Of a stretch of 64,000 bases of DNA, positions 11,817-22,814 are shown piece by piece. The position numbers and the translations under genes were made by a program. The DNA comes from Macrothele yani (taxonomy: Eukaryota > Arthropoda > Arachnida > Araneae > Macrothelidae), in assembly GCA_039090855.1 (NCBI GenBank), contig CM077002.1, positions 82,712,194-82,776,193 on the forward strand, written 5' to 3'. Below the pieces are notes generated by a model that saw only the letters and a list, made by a program, of their open reading frames with translations, had not been told where the DNA came from and ran no database searches. Positions within the stretch are counted from its first letter, which is position 1, and each line of letters begins with the position of its first letter.

Positions 11817-12620
11817 AACCAAAAAGTGCATTCATTTCTTACATCATTCCCTACAATTCTTTCACCCTGCATCTCTACAAGCTTGCAGCATTGAAGTCCT
11901 ACATCCACAGGGCTCATATCATTTGCAACAACCAACTCTCTCTTCAAGAAGAACTCTCCAAAATTTCTACAATAGCCCTCTCCCATGGTTTCCCTGCTCT
12001 TACAGTCAACTCCCTCATAAAGAAATATGAAAACCATTCGAAAATCGAATGCCTCCTTCCTCATAAGAAAGAAGACCTGAAATTCTGTGGTTCTTTTCCT
12101 TACGATCCTTCCTATGCTTATAAGTTACAGATTCTTTTTAGAAGTTTTGGTTACCATCTTGCCATTAAATCTACCCCAAACATCTTGAAACTTCTACAAA
12201 AGGATAGGGACAAAGTTGAAAGCCTGAACCTCCCAGGAGTTTACTGCATTCCTATCTCTTCTTCTACTGGGGATAACTTATACATTGGAAGCACATACAG
12301 GAGCATTAGCCATAGAATTTTAGAACATAAAAAAGATGTTTCGAAAGCCAATCCTAGTACTGCCTTGTCTATTTTAACAATGGAAGATACTTCTGCAGTT
12401 CCCCGCTGGAACGAAGCAAAATGAATTGCTTCTTTTGACAATCGTTTTGCCCTCCGTTACCGTGAAAGCCTGGAAATTATTTTCAACTCAATGACTTGCA
12501 ATTCTGAATCTCCTCTCTACATTCCGATGATCTGGAGATCAATTCTAAGTTTTGGCAACAAAAATAGGAAAAATTCAAATGTAGAATCTGGCAACAATCT
12601 TAGTCCTCCATTGGCGTGAT
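11817..12620 (+). pseudogene. Penelope-like element, plus copy, internally deleted
   Basis: About 95% identical by eye to the minus copy over its C-terminal part: the linker with HRAHIICNNQLSLQEELSK, PGVYCIPI, YIGSTYRSISHRILEHKK and LSILTMEDTSAVP. The frame breaks at the TGA at 12422-12424 (R codon in the sister copy). The first 30 bp match the RT N-terminal region, but everything between that point and the linker is missing. The RT is therefore absent and only the endonuclease region remains. Confidence 0.8.
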
Positions 12621-12651
12621 GAAGACCTAAGATAAGGTCGAAAGCTTCCAA
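12611..12651 (+). ncRNA. Hammerhead-like motif of the plus PLE copy
   Basis: UUGG at 12611-12614 pairs with CCAA at 12648-12651 (stem I). The core UGAUGA is at 12617-12622, preceded by CG instead of a lone C. Stem II is GACCU/AGGUC with a 6-nt loop. GAAA is at 12640-12643, AGCU forms a self-complementary stem III, and the predicted cleavage is after U12647. The extra G in the core is the main departure from the type I hammerhead consensus. Confidence 0.55.
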
Positions 12652-12763
12652 CTTACGAACTTTTTGTAAAAGTTTTCATTTAACGTAACTAGCGTGATCA
12701 AGTTACCTTTATTTGTTAATATTGTTACGTGTTTTGCCCATCGTCGTCAAGATAACATCACAA

Positions 12764-13125
12764 TGTACACCACACATGATCACAACACGCCTATCAATAA
12801 TAATCAGTTTATAATACAACGCTCTCAAGCAATAGATCAGTCGTCGTTTTTATCTCTTGCTCTTATCAAGATCAGGCATACGTCACGTGCATTCAACCTC
12901 AATTGTGTTGCCAAACGTATTCGTTTGAGAGAAAAGATATTTCGTTAAGCGTGAAGAATACTGAGAATAAACTCAAGATTTACGTAGGGGAACGAAACTA
13001 AAAAGGAAAGTTAATCTAGAATATACGTCACAATGTCTGCGTGTTTCGCAAGTTGCACGGGCCTGTAAGCTCAATCGTTTCATCTTTGTATCTGTTGTTA
13101 TATGTCCAGTAAATCTGGCTTTCCT
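12764..13125. other. Tc1 right internal region; no gene recognised
   Basis: This is the part of the Tc1 element between the PLE target duplication and the right TIR. No family resemblance was found in its 84-codon open frame. Its length plus 8526-9975 gives a normal Tc1 size, so it is probably the element's own non-coding 3' region. Confidence 0.4.
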
Positions 13126-13550
13126 ATATCGTGTCCTTCTTGTTGTTGCATTTTGAGTGGCCAGCAGTGTAGTATGGTAAACGGGTCACACCCATGCCTC
13201 CTCCCATGAGACTCCCTGGGAATGAAGTATGTCTTGTCCCTTTCCATTCCTTTTTTTTCTTTGTTTGTTGTGTTGTGGTCACCATCAGGGGAGGGAGGGA
13301 CAACACAGATGTCGCGTGCTCAGTGCCCCTCTCCCCCTCCCCCCAATACGCGTTTTTTTCCTCCTCAACCTGTTCGGGTTTCGGTCAGAATGATCAGGAT
13401 GAATCATTTCCGGCCAGGCCTCCTGTGTCGCAGTAGTAGTTCCGTCCAAGAATGTGAGCTGGGACTCACTCAGACAAAGAAAACTCCCTCCCCCTTCCCA
13501 TACAGAAGGTTGTGGTGCGGTGGCACCCAAAGGCGCTGGTAGTGTTGTTA

Positions 13551-13591
<41 letters not shown>

Positions 13592-13622
13592 CACACACAC
13601 GTACGCACACACACACACACAC
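13551..13622. repeat. (CA)n microsatellite
   Basis: Two (CA) runs interrupted by 'cg' and 'gtacg', inside the right arm of the hAT-like element. The overlapping open frames rich in Thr-His or Val-Cys are products of this repeat. Confidence 0.95.
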
Positions 13623-13809
13623 ATTGTTCCCAGTCCCACCACAATTTTACACCCTCCCTGAAATTTTTGCGCCCTCGTGGAACTGCGCCCATAGGCACGT
13701 GCCTACCGTGCCTAATTGGAAATCCGCCACTGCATACTCTTTCGAGCAGATGGTCGTGATTCCCATCTGCCTCATTACGTCACGCGTTGTGTGCGTATGT
13801 CCGTCCGCA

Positions 13810-14400
13810 CGATAACTCGCGTAAAATTTTTTCGATTTCGATGAAATTTTAGTATGTGGTAGGGGAACACCTGGGAAAGAACCCTAATGAAAGTGAATGA
13901 AATGGGGTCAAAGGTCAGGACATAGGAGCGGGATCCATTCCATTGCTTTTATGCGTCATAACTAACGTAAAAAAGGTTCGATTTCAATGAAATTTTTGTA
14001 TGTGGTAGGGGACTACCTGGAAACAAACCCTATTGAAAATGGGTGAAATGGGGTCAAAGGTCAGGACATAGGAGAGGAATTACTTCCATTGCCATTATGT
14101 GTCATAACTTACGTAAAAATGCTTTGATTTGGATTAAATGTTAGTTTGTTGTAGGGGCCTGCCTGGGGACGAATCCTATTGAAAATGGGCGAAATGGGGC
14201 CAAAGGTTAGGACACAGGAGCGGGATCTATTCCATAGCCCTTATGCATCATAACTTACGTAAAAATGCTTCGATTGTGACAAAACTTTATCATGTTATTT
14301 TGGAAGTATACTGAACCGATTCTGTTGAATATAATCGAAATGGGATCATAGGTCAGGGCAGAGGACCGATATTTATTCCACAGCCATAATTCTCATAATT
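13810..14400. repeat. About 135-bp tandem repeats (right block)
   Basis: Four diverged copies of the unit seen at 5990-6470 (gatttcgatgaaatttt ... ggagcgggatccattcc ... atgcgtcataact). The copies become more diverged toward 14400. Confidence 0.85.
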
Positions 14401-14445
14401 TGAGTGATAACTTGAGTAATGATTTATGGTATGTTGGAAAGCGTA

Positions 14446-16440
14446 TCATAATCAATGCATTGCATGATTTTACTAACTTGTTAAGTAGATTCCCAGTAAT
14501 ACCATATTTATTCAGTACCTTCCACAGAAGTATCCTATTTACTCTGTCATAAGCTCTCTTTAAATCTATGAAGGTAGCAAATGCTTTCTTTAAATCTATG
14601 ATGGTAGCAAATGCTTTCTTACCAACAGACGTACTTTTAAATTATCATGCGTAATGCAAAAATTTGGTTAATGCAGCTCTTACCAGGCATAAAACCATTG
14701 TGTACATCCCACACCTTCTCTGATGTAAGACCTCATGCCTTACCAATAATGACCTTTCCAAACACTTTCCCTGGCCCAATCAGCAAACTGATACCATGAT
14801 AGTTCTCACATTCAGTCTATCACTTTTTCCCTTATACAAGGGAATAATGATAGCATCCATCCAATCCTGAGGGACCATTCCTAACTCCCAACACAACTGA
14901 CACATTTTAGTTAACCAGTCAATCACAGTCACTGGCATATTTTAGCATCTCAGCAGTTATGCCATCTATTCTCAAAGCCTTACCATTCGGAAGAGATTTA
15001 AGAGATTTACACACCTCTTCTCTTGAGATCCCTCCTGTACTTCCATCACTCACTGTGACAACATCTGCTTCTGCCTCAGAATCACCTTTGCTTTCATGAT
15101 CTCATAAATTGCAAAAGTACCCACCCCACCTTTCACTTAGCTCATTGGGCTCCCATATCATTTCTCCAACCCTATTCTTTACACAACTTAGAATTTTATT
15201 TCCCCTATTTTTCCTAAGTCTTATGTACTTCCAGAATATTTTTCTATCTTTCCAAAAAGCCAAATTGTTCCTTTCCTCCTTTTCCTTCCTATCTTTTGCC
15301 TTACTCTAGCAAACCAGCTTTGTTGTTCATACTTCTTACAGCAACATTCACCTTCAGAAAATGTACATTGCAACATCCCAAAGTATGCTTCCTTCTTTCT
15401 CTTTACTGCTTCTTTAATATCACTTTCCACCAAGCATCACCTTTAAAGTTACCCACTGTTGCAGTACCACAGACCTCTTTCGTGGCAGGGACAACACAGT
15501 TTTTGAGACATGTTTTTTTCTTTTCTACATCCCTCTCATATGCCTTCAACTCATTTACAAGTTCACTGAGTAAAACAGAGTAGCACTGATGTTCTTCAGA
15601 AAGCCTTTCAACCTTTATTCTTTACATCACAGGCATCTTCTTTGTCCTCTAACCAACATTCAATTTCACCTGTGACACTAACAGGTGATTCAATTTCACC
15701 TGTGACACTAACAGGTGATGATCAGAGCCAATGTCTGTACCTTTCATCACATGGATATCAACAACTTAGTGTTTCCAGTCACTGATCACAAACAACAAAA
15801 TCTATTACACTCTCTAATCCCGGAGTATAATTTTCCCAAATGTATATGTGGGTATACTTGTCATTGAAAAACATGTTAGATACCCACAATCCACTTTTAA
15901 TGCTGAGTTCAATTAATCTTTCACTATTATTATTCGCACCAGGATCCTTGAATTCACCCAGAATGTTATCAGAAATCTCATTCTGAACACTTATTCTAGC
16001 ATTGAAATCTCCGGGTATAATAAATTTCTCTTTAGCACCAAACTGGCTGAAAACAGCTTTTATCTTATTCCAAAAATTTTCCTTCCTATCAGAAGGTTCT
16101 GAATCACAAGGAGCGTACATTACAACAATTACCATTGAAGTTTCACTTTCAAACAAATCCAAAGAATTCTCTCACTTATGCAGCTTCAATGAATCAAGTT
16201 GTTCTTTATCCTTTCACTTATAATCACGCCTAATCCAACCTGTCCTCTCACATTATCCAACACTCCAGACCACACACTCACCGTTTCATTAATTTCTTCT
16301 ATCCCAATTTTTTTCTTTTTATTTTCACTTACACACAGCACATCCATTCACATCTAGATACACTGTTTTTCAGTTCCAGGTTGCTTCTGTTGTGGACTAT
16401 TCTTCTCAGTTGTGGTAAGTGTGTTTAGATCCACCATATT
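14446..16440 (-). mobile_element. RTE-clade LINE, 5' half (endonuclease and RT fingers)
   Basis: Minus strand: an apurinic-type endonuclease at 15779-16162 (VVMYAPCD, GDFNARI, NSERLIELSIKSGLWVSNMFF, VIDFVVCDQ), with the metal-binding D-x-N of GDFNA visible. It is followed by stop-ridden RT fingers (about 14530-15450), including FATFIDLKRAYDRVNRILLWK near 14510-14570. The frame leads directly to the interruption at 14445 and continues at 5951. A 31-bp direct duplication lies at 15661-15719. Many stops show long decay. The 5' limit near 16440 is approximate. Confidence 0.75.
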
Positions 16441-16880
16441 CCACACTAGAGCCCTTTAATGTATTGCTTTGTGTCTTTTTAATCAGGAAAGTACACCAAT
16501 GAGGGGGATTAGCTAACAGCTGACGGTTCCAGTTGGTCATTTGACCTAAGAATTCTGGAACAAAACTCAGTGAGTTTTTTTTTTTTTTTTTTTTTTGCCA
16601 ATGTCACACAGAACTAGCTGGTACCTCTGCAAGATTCGTTGAAGCCCTTGTTGCAGTTGTGTGTGCCATTGTTGCATGGTGGAGTGCCCCGTGGAGGCAA
16701 ACCCATCACTCACTAAGACTGCCCACCTCCAGTAGTTCCTGATGCAGCAAATTGTGTATAGTGTAGATCCAGGGGATGTGTGTGTATAGGAATTCACAGC
16801 AGTATACAAATGTCCAGTGTTAGACCAAGAACTGCGTACTAAACCAAGAAGATAAAACAACTTTGCAGAAATTATTGCTC
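16440..16880. repeat. Dispersed repeat, copy 1
   Basis: Shares an ordered series of words with 23990-24260: 'gtcctttaatatg'-like start, 'tttttgtgtctt', 'acagttccagttgg-tcatt', 'gaca-aaac-caatgagtt', 'aacatagaacta' and 'gcccttgttgcagtt'. A poly-T run (16573-16595) interrupts it. It may be the 5' region of the adjoining RTE LINE or a separate short element. Confidence 0.6.
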
Positions 16881-18390
16881 TCAAATTTTCTTTAGCACCA
16901 TGCACCCAAAGAGCACAATGATTTTGTTTTTTTGTTTTTATGTAATATTCAACACAGGTGTAGTTGAAACAAACCTAAGCTGAGATGAGTTGCTGGTATC
17001 ATGGTCACCCAGCATCATGAGGACCCTCAATGATGAATCACTCAATTTTTTCACATTAGTTCTTGTTTGCCATTTTTATCCAGTTTCTGCTATATTTAAC
17101 AAATGTGCCATCATTTTAATAATCAAGATTTGTCAATGTGTTTAAGTGCCCAAAGTGACGAAATTGTTTGATGATTCTAATTAAAGTAATTGCAATTGGT
17201 TAAGGGATGCAAACTGCATGAACTAATCATTTGAATAACAGAATCTAGTCTTCTGGATATCAGATGTTGGTTGTTGGTTTATTTGTACATATTATTGTCA
17301 GAAGCTATTGTTTACCATATTTTATATATAGAACTGGAATCTGTTGCTATTACTGATAAGTACGGATCTTCACAGAAAATGTTTTTTATGAGTTCTGTGC
17401 TTCAGAATATTCTGATATTTCCGTATTTTAAAAAGTGCAATCACAGAGTGGTCTCCCAAAGTTTAATTACTGTGTGCTCAACTGTGTTGTGTTGGGTATA
17501 TGTCATCTCCCTCAGAATTTATGTAAAATGTAAATGCTTCTTAAAAACAAGATCAATGAAAATTTAAGTGAACACTATATCATTCAAATGATGTTAGTTT
17601 CTTTTAGAACATTCCTGCTAAAAATCATTTAATTCAACAACAATTAGTGGTATATGATGTACCATATAGATGGTAATCAATTCACACTTATCTGTTTGCT
17701 GCCAATGCCTTGTTAATATTGCTGTACTGCATGTGTTACAGTAAAAGCAGTGTGTTGTAATTGTTTTGTGAAATGCGTTTTTCACTCAGTCAGGAGAGCT
17801 TTACATTTGGAGAAAGATGGCATGATTCTGAAACAAAATCTTGAGCATTTTGCCCATTGGTCAAAATGTCAGTTCTCAGATATCATTTCACTATTTCCAT
17901 TGGGCTTCTTTATTTTGATTTTGGATACATAAAGTTGTAAATGATAAGTTTCTTTCTCTTTCACACTTATATTGTGGAAAAATAATTGAATATTTTATTG
18001 CTGTGGTTGACAAGTCAACAGAAACATGTGTGCTTCTTTATAAATTGTGTAAATGTAAACAGTTTTTCCTTAAGTATTTTTCTGTTTTTCAGTTTAATGT
18101 GAGTATGTTTGTAATACAAAACACATTATGAACATGCTTTAAATATTTTTATGAAATTCCAAATATGATTGGAAGATCATGTTGAATGATTCTCAGATTA
18201 CTTTAGTACCACTGTCTTGCAAGAAGAAAAGGCTACAATATTATATATATAAAGAATAGTTTTTGAGGTGTTTAGATGAACTGATAGTTATAAACAAGAA
18301 CAATGAAGATTTATGTGAATTTAATAAATCTCATTAAAACATGTGATGAAAATTCTTAAAATGTGATTTGTAGCACTTCTTGCATTTCAG
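16881..18390. other. Intronic sequence upstream of the first recognised host exon
   Basis: AT-rich and without recognisable protein similarity. I checked for another coiled-coil exon with phase-compatible splice sites and found none I could support. It ends with a good acceptor (cttcttgcatttcag) at 18390. Confidence 0.4.
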
Positions 18391-18543
18391 AAAAATGTGG
18401 ATGAACATCGAGAGTTTCAGACACGGGTAAAAGCTGCATACAGAGAAGCCCGTCAGCAGTCATCACGTATCAAGAATTACTATGACGAATTTCATAATCA
18501 AATGAAAAGGCGATTGAAGCATAGGAATACTAGAGAAGAAGTG
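18391..18543 (+). CDS. CEP95 orthologue, internal coding exon (n-3)
   Basis: The exon is bounded by acceptor tgcatttcag and donor GTG|gtgagc. It is 153 bp, phase 0 at both ends. It encodes 51 residues, highly charged and helical: NVDEHREFQTRVKAAYREAR, then SRIKNYYDEFHNQMKRRLKH and NTREEV. The pattern matches the C-terminal coiled coil of centrosomal protein CEP95/CCDC45 as I remember the family, a coiled-coil protein of centrosomes and spindle poles with an N-terminal CH domain in vertebrates. The next exon continues in frame. The identity is from memory and not from a search. Upstream exons were not found in this window. Confidence 0.75.
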
Positions 18544-19130
18544 GTGAGCTATCAGTTTTTGTTCTGGATTTTCTGTTGCAAAGTTTTGTTTTTCTTTAAA
18601 AACTTGTTTTTATTGATTGTAGGTGGGGTTCTCGTATCTTAATTCTATTCTGTTGTATATTCTGCTGACTTTTTGCAGAGCTGGATTACAAATTCAAGTC
18701 TTTGTAAACTGATGAAATTAACTTCAAAATTTTGAAATATGTGTGGCACTCCTGCCCCCCTCCTCCCTTTTTTTTTCTTTTTTTACATTGCTGATCTCAG
18801 CATAAGCTGGACAAAACAAAATAAAATCAATATAAACATCATTGTTGCACTTGGTTAGATTTCAAAAAACTTACTCCTGAGAAAGTAGGGCTCAAAAGAT
18901 TTTAATTCATGCAACTTATAAGTTTGGGAATAACATCAAATGAATATTGGATATGATAATGACAATGTATCTTTTTTTTTTCTTTGAATTAGTACATGGC
19001 TAAAATCTCCTTTGATATTGTACCTGAATTTAGGAAACAGCAAACAAACAGATGAAAGTATAAAAACTACCACAGAGATTAAAGTTAAGTACATAATAGA
19101 AGTTTTGAAATAAGCAATGATCACTTTTTT
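18544..19130. other. Start of 13.2-kb intron; no gene recognised
   Basis: The donor gtgagc starts at 18544. What follows is AT-rich, with a C-rich/T-rich patch at 18755-18785 and no supported feature. The intron runs to 31778 and holds the elements listed below. Confidence 0.6.
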
Positions 19131-19136
19131 AGTTGC

Positions 19137-19195
19137 ACTTATTCTCAGATAACTTCCAATATCCCTATGATATTGGAAGTTATCTGAGAATAAAT
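19137..19195. repeat. Perfect short inverted repeat
   Basis: Arms of about 27 bp (attctcagataacttccaat / inverse) separated by 5 bp (cctat). A hairpin of this type could be a tiny MITE or a transposon end pair. No flanking duplication is evident. Confidence 0.8.
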
Positions 19196-19199
19196 GCTC

Positions 19200-20170
19200 A
19201 ATATGTTAAATGATCAACAAAGATATCAAGATGCATGAAAGTCAGTAGACTGAATGATATTAAAGTGAGGTTGGATTTGCAAGTGTAAACTTCTGTATGT
19301 TCCATTAAATTAAATCAAATATGTTTGCCTTGTGAAGATGGAAAAAGGTTTAATGGAATGACTGTAAAAGATAGGTTAAATACTGAACCTTCATGGAAAG
19401 TATATGATGAGGATATTAGTAACAACCAAGAAGACTAAAGGATTGTGGAAATTTATGAAGAGATGCTGTTTTATCAGGAAAAACTGGTAAGGCTGCAAAT
19501 TACAAAAAGGTTATTCAAAATTAGCTATGTGTAGTGAAATGATTTGTATTCATTGATTACACAGCATAATCCAAATGGCATGGGAAACTGGTTTAGTTTC
19601 TGAGATTTGTCAAAAATCTATCATGGTGCCATTTACAAGAAAAGTAACAGAAAAGTGTGTAGTAGCTAACTATATACTGTGGCAAATCTGAAGTGTTCCT
19701 TGCAAAGATTGCTGAAACATTGTTATTGAGGAACTTACGAACATAGCAGAAATGACAGTGTGGTACCATAAAGAGTACTGGATGCCAGGAGAATACATTT
19801 GTGGTCAGGCAATCTTCTGAAATATTTCTTGAGCTGAATATGAACTTAAATACAGTGATTATATGTGTTAAAAAATTATGGAGTGAAAGCTATGCTGTTG
19901 TAGTTAGTCACAAGCCTCTACACCATGAATCTTTCAGCAGTCAGGATAGAAGTGAATGTTGGTGAGTTGTTTGAGGGGATAAGATAGAAATGTGTGGATT
20001 GTTCCATCTTTGCTCTATATGGATAAACTGGCTGAAGAAAGTAATCAGTTGTTAGATGTTAAAATAAGAGTTTCAGGAATCATTAATTTGTTGTGTGCTG
20101 ATGATTTAATACTGATTGAGTGTAAACAAATTGCAGTATAACTGTAATTAGTTGAGCAGGGCATGCAAAA
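19200..20170 (+). pseudogene. Decayed LINE reverse transcriptase
   Basis: A heavily frameshifted reverse transcriptase on the + strand. The upstream part keeps ICQKSIMVPFTRK (near 19615-19645). The active-site region reads LYMDKLAEESNQLLDVKIRV (about 20015-20075), followed by the box CADDLILIE (about 20095-20121), with the A-D-D catalytic signature. Stops occur throughout. It resembles RTE or CR1-group LINEs but is too decayed to place. Confidence 0.6.
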
Positions 20171-21130
20171 AATAAAATGTTTGGCACAAGTTCAAAGTTT
20201 ATCATCTTTCTACTTGCTGTTAAAGCTATCTTTTGGTCATCAATAAGAAAAATGCTTATAAAGTTCTAGGCCATATTCACATCTGTGGAATTGGTAGACA
20301 CTGTACCTAATCTCAGCAAAGCTGATAGGTCTTGATTATCTTATAAAATTATTTAATTCCTTGTAACCACTGGGGAGTATGGTCACAGTTGTCCTAAAGG
20401 GTACACGCGAGTTGAAGCTGGAATTTCCCAGGTTCATGTTTTTCTGTTGTGCTTTGGAATTGATATTAGACCTCCGATCTCAATGTGGAAATGCCTTGTT
20501 ATAACTGTTTATTTCTATTTTACCACATTGTGCAGCTTAAGTAGTATCCATTTGGGAGTGAACGACCAACCAGCCCCACAAGGGAATAACTTAACATAAA
20601 CTTGAATTCAAGGTGGAAATGTCCATGATTTTGTTGAAAAATCAAGATCCTCGAACTTTGTGGAGTGAAACTTACTTTGGTGTTAAAAGAGTTATGCTGC
20701 ATGTCATCAAAGCCACAGTAGTTAATGGTTTGGATGTCATTGAAGCAATGGTCTTGGACAATCTGTATCCATGCCCATACAGCACAAAACGTTTCAGATA
20801 TGTATCAGTAATGTTACAATCTCTCATTTTCATTACACTTTCAGAGATTTCTTTCAATTACGTTTCAGCAACATCTATTTTGGAACATAACTCTTTGTGC
20901 GTTATGGTTATGTTAAAAATAGCATTCACCGATGCTACTGCTTTATAGTTTCCATTGTACATAATTGCTACCTTGATGTTGCATTCCAGCGATATTTAAC
21001 ATTTTTGATTTGGCAATGGCGTGGATGTGCATGCACATTTATGCCATTTTACCGAAGCACTCTCGTAATCGTATTTCCACGTGCTACTGAGATATTCTTT
21101 GGTGGTGATACTGTCATACTCGAATTGGCT
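20171..21130. other. Intronic; no gene recognised
   Basis: The open frame of 111 codons at 20613-20948 shows no conserved motif, has unremarkable composition and overlaps an equally open antisense frame. I treat it as chance. Confidence 0.4.
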
Positions 21131-21135
21131 GAGTG

Positions 21136-22312
21136 TAGGAGAAGTGGCCACAAAATTTCTAAGGGGCCGTATAAAAATTGCATTTCTGATCGCTGCATGG
21201 CCACGAACAGCAGAGTTTGGTTATCTGAGTCGTATAAAGTTTCCGTAATTTAGTCTTTTCTTAATTGCGATTATTAATGTAATTCTTTATAAAAAATGTT
21301 TGTGATCTACAACTCAACAAAAGATTTCAGGGTTTACAAACTACAAGTCTGCAAATTATCTGAGGCATGTGCTGACTCAGGAAAACTGTCGGGGGGGGGG
21401 GGGGGTGGAGGGGGGTTAATACCAAATATGTAAAATATAAAGAATTTATGATCCGATCGGGAAATTTTCAGCATTTACAAATTACAAGACAACACATTAT
21501 CTGAGGGCATGTGCCTACTCAGAGAACCTGTCGGGGGAGGGTAACACACCAAAACTATAAAATACAAAGAATTTCTGGTCCGATCGGGAGATTTTCAATT
21601 TTCAGCATTCACTATCTACAAGTCAACAAATTATCTGTGAGCATGTGCTGCCTCAGGAAACCTATTGGGGGGGGGGGAGTATATATTATAAAGAATTTCT
21701 GCTCCGATCGAAAGATATTCAGCAATTACAACCTACATCTCTACAAACACTCTGAGGGCATGAACTGACTCAGGAAACCTTTCGGAGGGGGAGGGGGTAC
21801 CTAAAATGTAAAACAAAATGCTGAAATTCTCCCAATCTGACGAGAAATTCTTTATTTTCTACACTTTTGGCATTACCCCCTCCCCGACAGGTTTCCTGGG
21901 TAGGCACATGCCTTCAGATATTTTGTTGAGTTGTAACTTGTAAATGCTGAAAATCTCCCAATCGGACCAGAAATTCTTTATATTTCATATTTTAGCCCCC
22001 TCCCCCCGATAAGTTTCAGATAACCAATCTTGGGAGACGTACCCACGGAGCAGTCCAGAACGCAATTTTTATACGGCCCCTTATAATTTTTGTAGCCAGT
22101 TCTCCGCTTTGTCTTTGGCTTGAAAGTCATGGAAATGTCTAAATTTCTTACTGAAAATGAAATATTAAAAAAAATATTTTATGAACAATAGTTGCTCAAG
22201 TAGTGGGGAATATAGCCACACGAAATATGTTTATGCAGAAAAATTTTATGGCACTGAAATTCCAATGTGTCCAGTTCTCCGTGTGGCCAGTTCTCTGGTG
22301 GCCACTTCTCCG
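21136..22312. mobile_element. Foldback-type element with internal direct and inverted repeats
   Basis: The outer ends GGAGAAGTGGCCAC (21136-21149) and GTGGCCACTTCTCC (22299-22312) are exact inverses. A further inner inverted repeat pairs 'aaggggccgtataaaaattgc' (20 bases shown: aaggggccgtataaaaattg, 21161-21180) with 22062-22082. Between them lie about four direct copies of a 115-130 bp unit (ending in G-rich tracts at 21391-21415, 21531-21541, 21665-21678 and 21784-21798) and two inverted copies (21830-22020). The unit carries 'gaatttctggtccgatcggg', 'cagcatt-acaa' and 'ggcatgtgc-tactcag'. No coding capacity is seen. The structure matches foldback transposons, but the superfamily is not assignable. 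Confidence 0.75.
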
Positions 22313-22510
22313 TACCCGGAGTTAGCTAGTAAGTGTACACTAGTGTCCGTCATTAAGTTTTGCACACCAGTGTATGATATCTTAGTACGTTTTTTGGTTT
22401 TGAATCAGAAAAAAAGTCTCAATAAAAGTAGTTGTTAGTTTGTAAAGGTAGAAAAAAAAATAACGTTGATATATTGAGAAGTTTAAAGACTACACAAGTT
22501 TAAAAAAAAA

Positions 22511-22780
22511 AATAGAGTAAGATATGCATTAAAAGGTACATTTCGTTGATTAATCATGAAGAAATTTAAGTCATCCTACAGAAAAATAAAATGATCTATA
22601 GGAAAAAATAATGAATTTCTATTAAATACCGTATTCACAAAGCATTTGGAAAAAATAGATTAAGATATACATTAAAAGGTACATTTCGTTGATTAATCAC
22701 GAAGAAATTTATATCATCCTACAGAAAAATAAAATGATCTATGGAAAAAATAATGCATTTCTATTAAATAATGTATTTGC
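22511..22780. repeat. 143-bp direct tandem duplication
   Basis: Two copies, at 22511 and 22654, share 'taagatatgcattaaaaggt', 'acatttcgttgattaatca' and 'aaataaaatgatctat' at about 92% identity. Neither copy is coding. Confidence 0.85.
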
Positions 22781-22814
22781 AAACCACTGGCCTCCTCCTT
22801 AGTTCCTACAGAAC

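Larger units (their letters stand above)
9976..12750. mobile_element. Penelope-like element: inverted pair, 38-nt tail, 13-bp target duplication
   Basis: GATAACATCACAA occurs at 9963-9975 and 12751-12763, flanking the unit. Inside are two PLE copies with 3' ends outward: a minus-strand copy (9976 to about 11740) and a plus-strand copy (about 11817-12712). After the palindrome a 38-nt unpaired tail (12713-12750) precedes the duplication. The plus copy has an internal deletion: sequence matching 11695-11726 is joined directly to sequence matching about 10840, which removes the RT core. Inverted, partly deleted copies, short tails and variable target duplications are established features of Penelope-like elements. 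Confidence 0.85.
8526..13169 (+). mobile_element. Tc1-like transposon, TA-flanked, split by a PLE
   Basis: The terminal sequence CACTGCTGGCCAC at 8526 is matched by GTGGCCAGCAGTG ending at 13169 (one mismatch), and homology continues about 35 bp inward (AAAAT-CAACA-CAAGAAGGA). TA dinucleotides flank both ends (8524-8525 and 13170-13171). Without the inserted PLE the element is about 1.86 kb, normal for Tc1. It encodes a DD34E transposase (8805-9840). GC content is visibly higher than its surroundings, which suggests a relatively recent arrival. Confidence 0.9.
6793..13732. mobile_element. hAT-like element with 8-bp target duplication
   Basis: The ends are CAGTGGCGGATTT at 6793 and its inverse AAATCCGCCACTG ending at 13732. 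Subterminal 'ggcacccataggcac' also recurs inverted ('gcccataggcacgtgcc', 13686-13703). Both sides carry the 8-bp duplication CATACTCT (6785-6792 and 13733-13740), the hallmark size for hAT. No hAT transposase is visible, so it is probably non-autonomous. Later insertions (a PLE fragment, and a Tc1 element that itself holds a PLE) make up most of its present length. Confidence 0.85.
5952..14445. mobile_element. Composite element with 13-bp TIRs inserted in the RTE LINE
   Basis: TACGCTTTCCAAC at 5952-5964 is exactly inverted as GTTGGAAAGCGTA at 14433-14445. RTE reading frames stop at one side and resume at the other: RT fingers at 14446 onward, RT palm from 5951 downward. The element's own sequence is 5952-6792 plus 13733-14445 and is mostly about 135-bp tandem repeats. 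No transposase was recognised. No clear target duplication is visible, so the superfamily is unknown and the element is presumably non-autonomous. Confidence 0.65.

Noticed and set aside
12717..13120. Solo LTR beginning 'tgttacgtg'
   Set aside because: The first part (to 12750) is the 38-nt PLE tail and the rest is needed to give the Tc1 element its normal length. No TG...CA ends with a duplication were found.
13285..13759. Open frames rich in His-Thr or Val-Cys
   Set aside because: They cross a (CA)n microsatellite inside a transposon arm.
20613..21253. Frames of 111 and 118 codons in the first host intron
   Set aside because: Overlapped by an antisense frame, no conserved pattern, no splice-site support and partly inside the foldback element.
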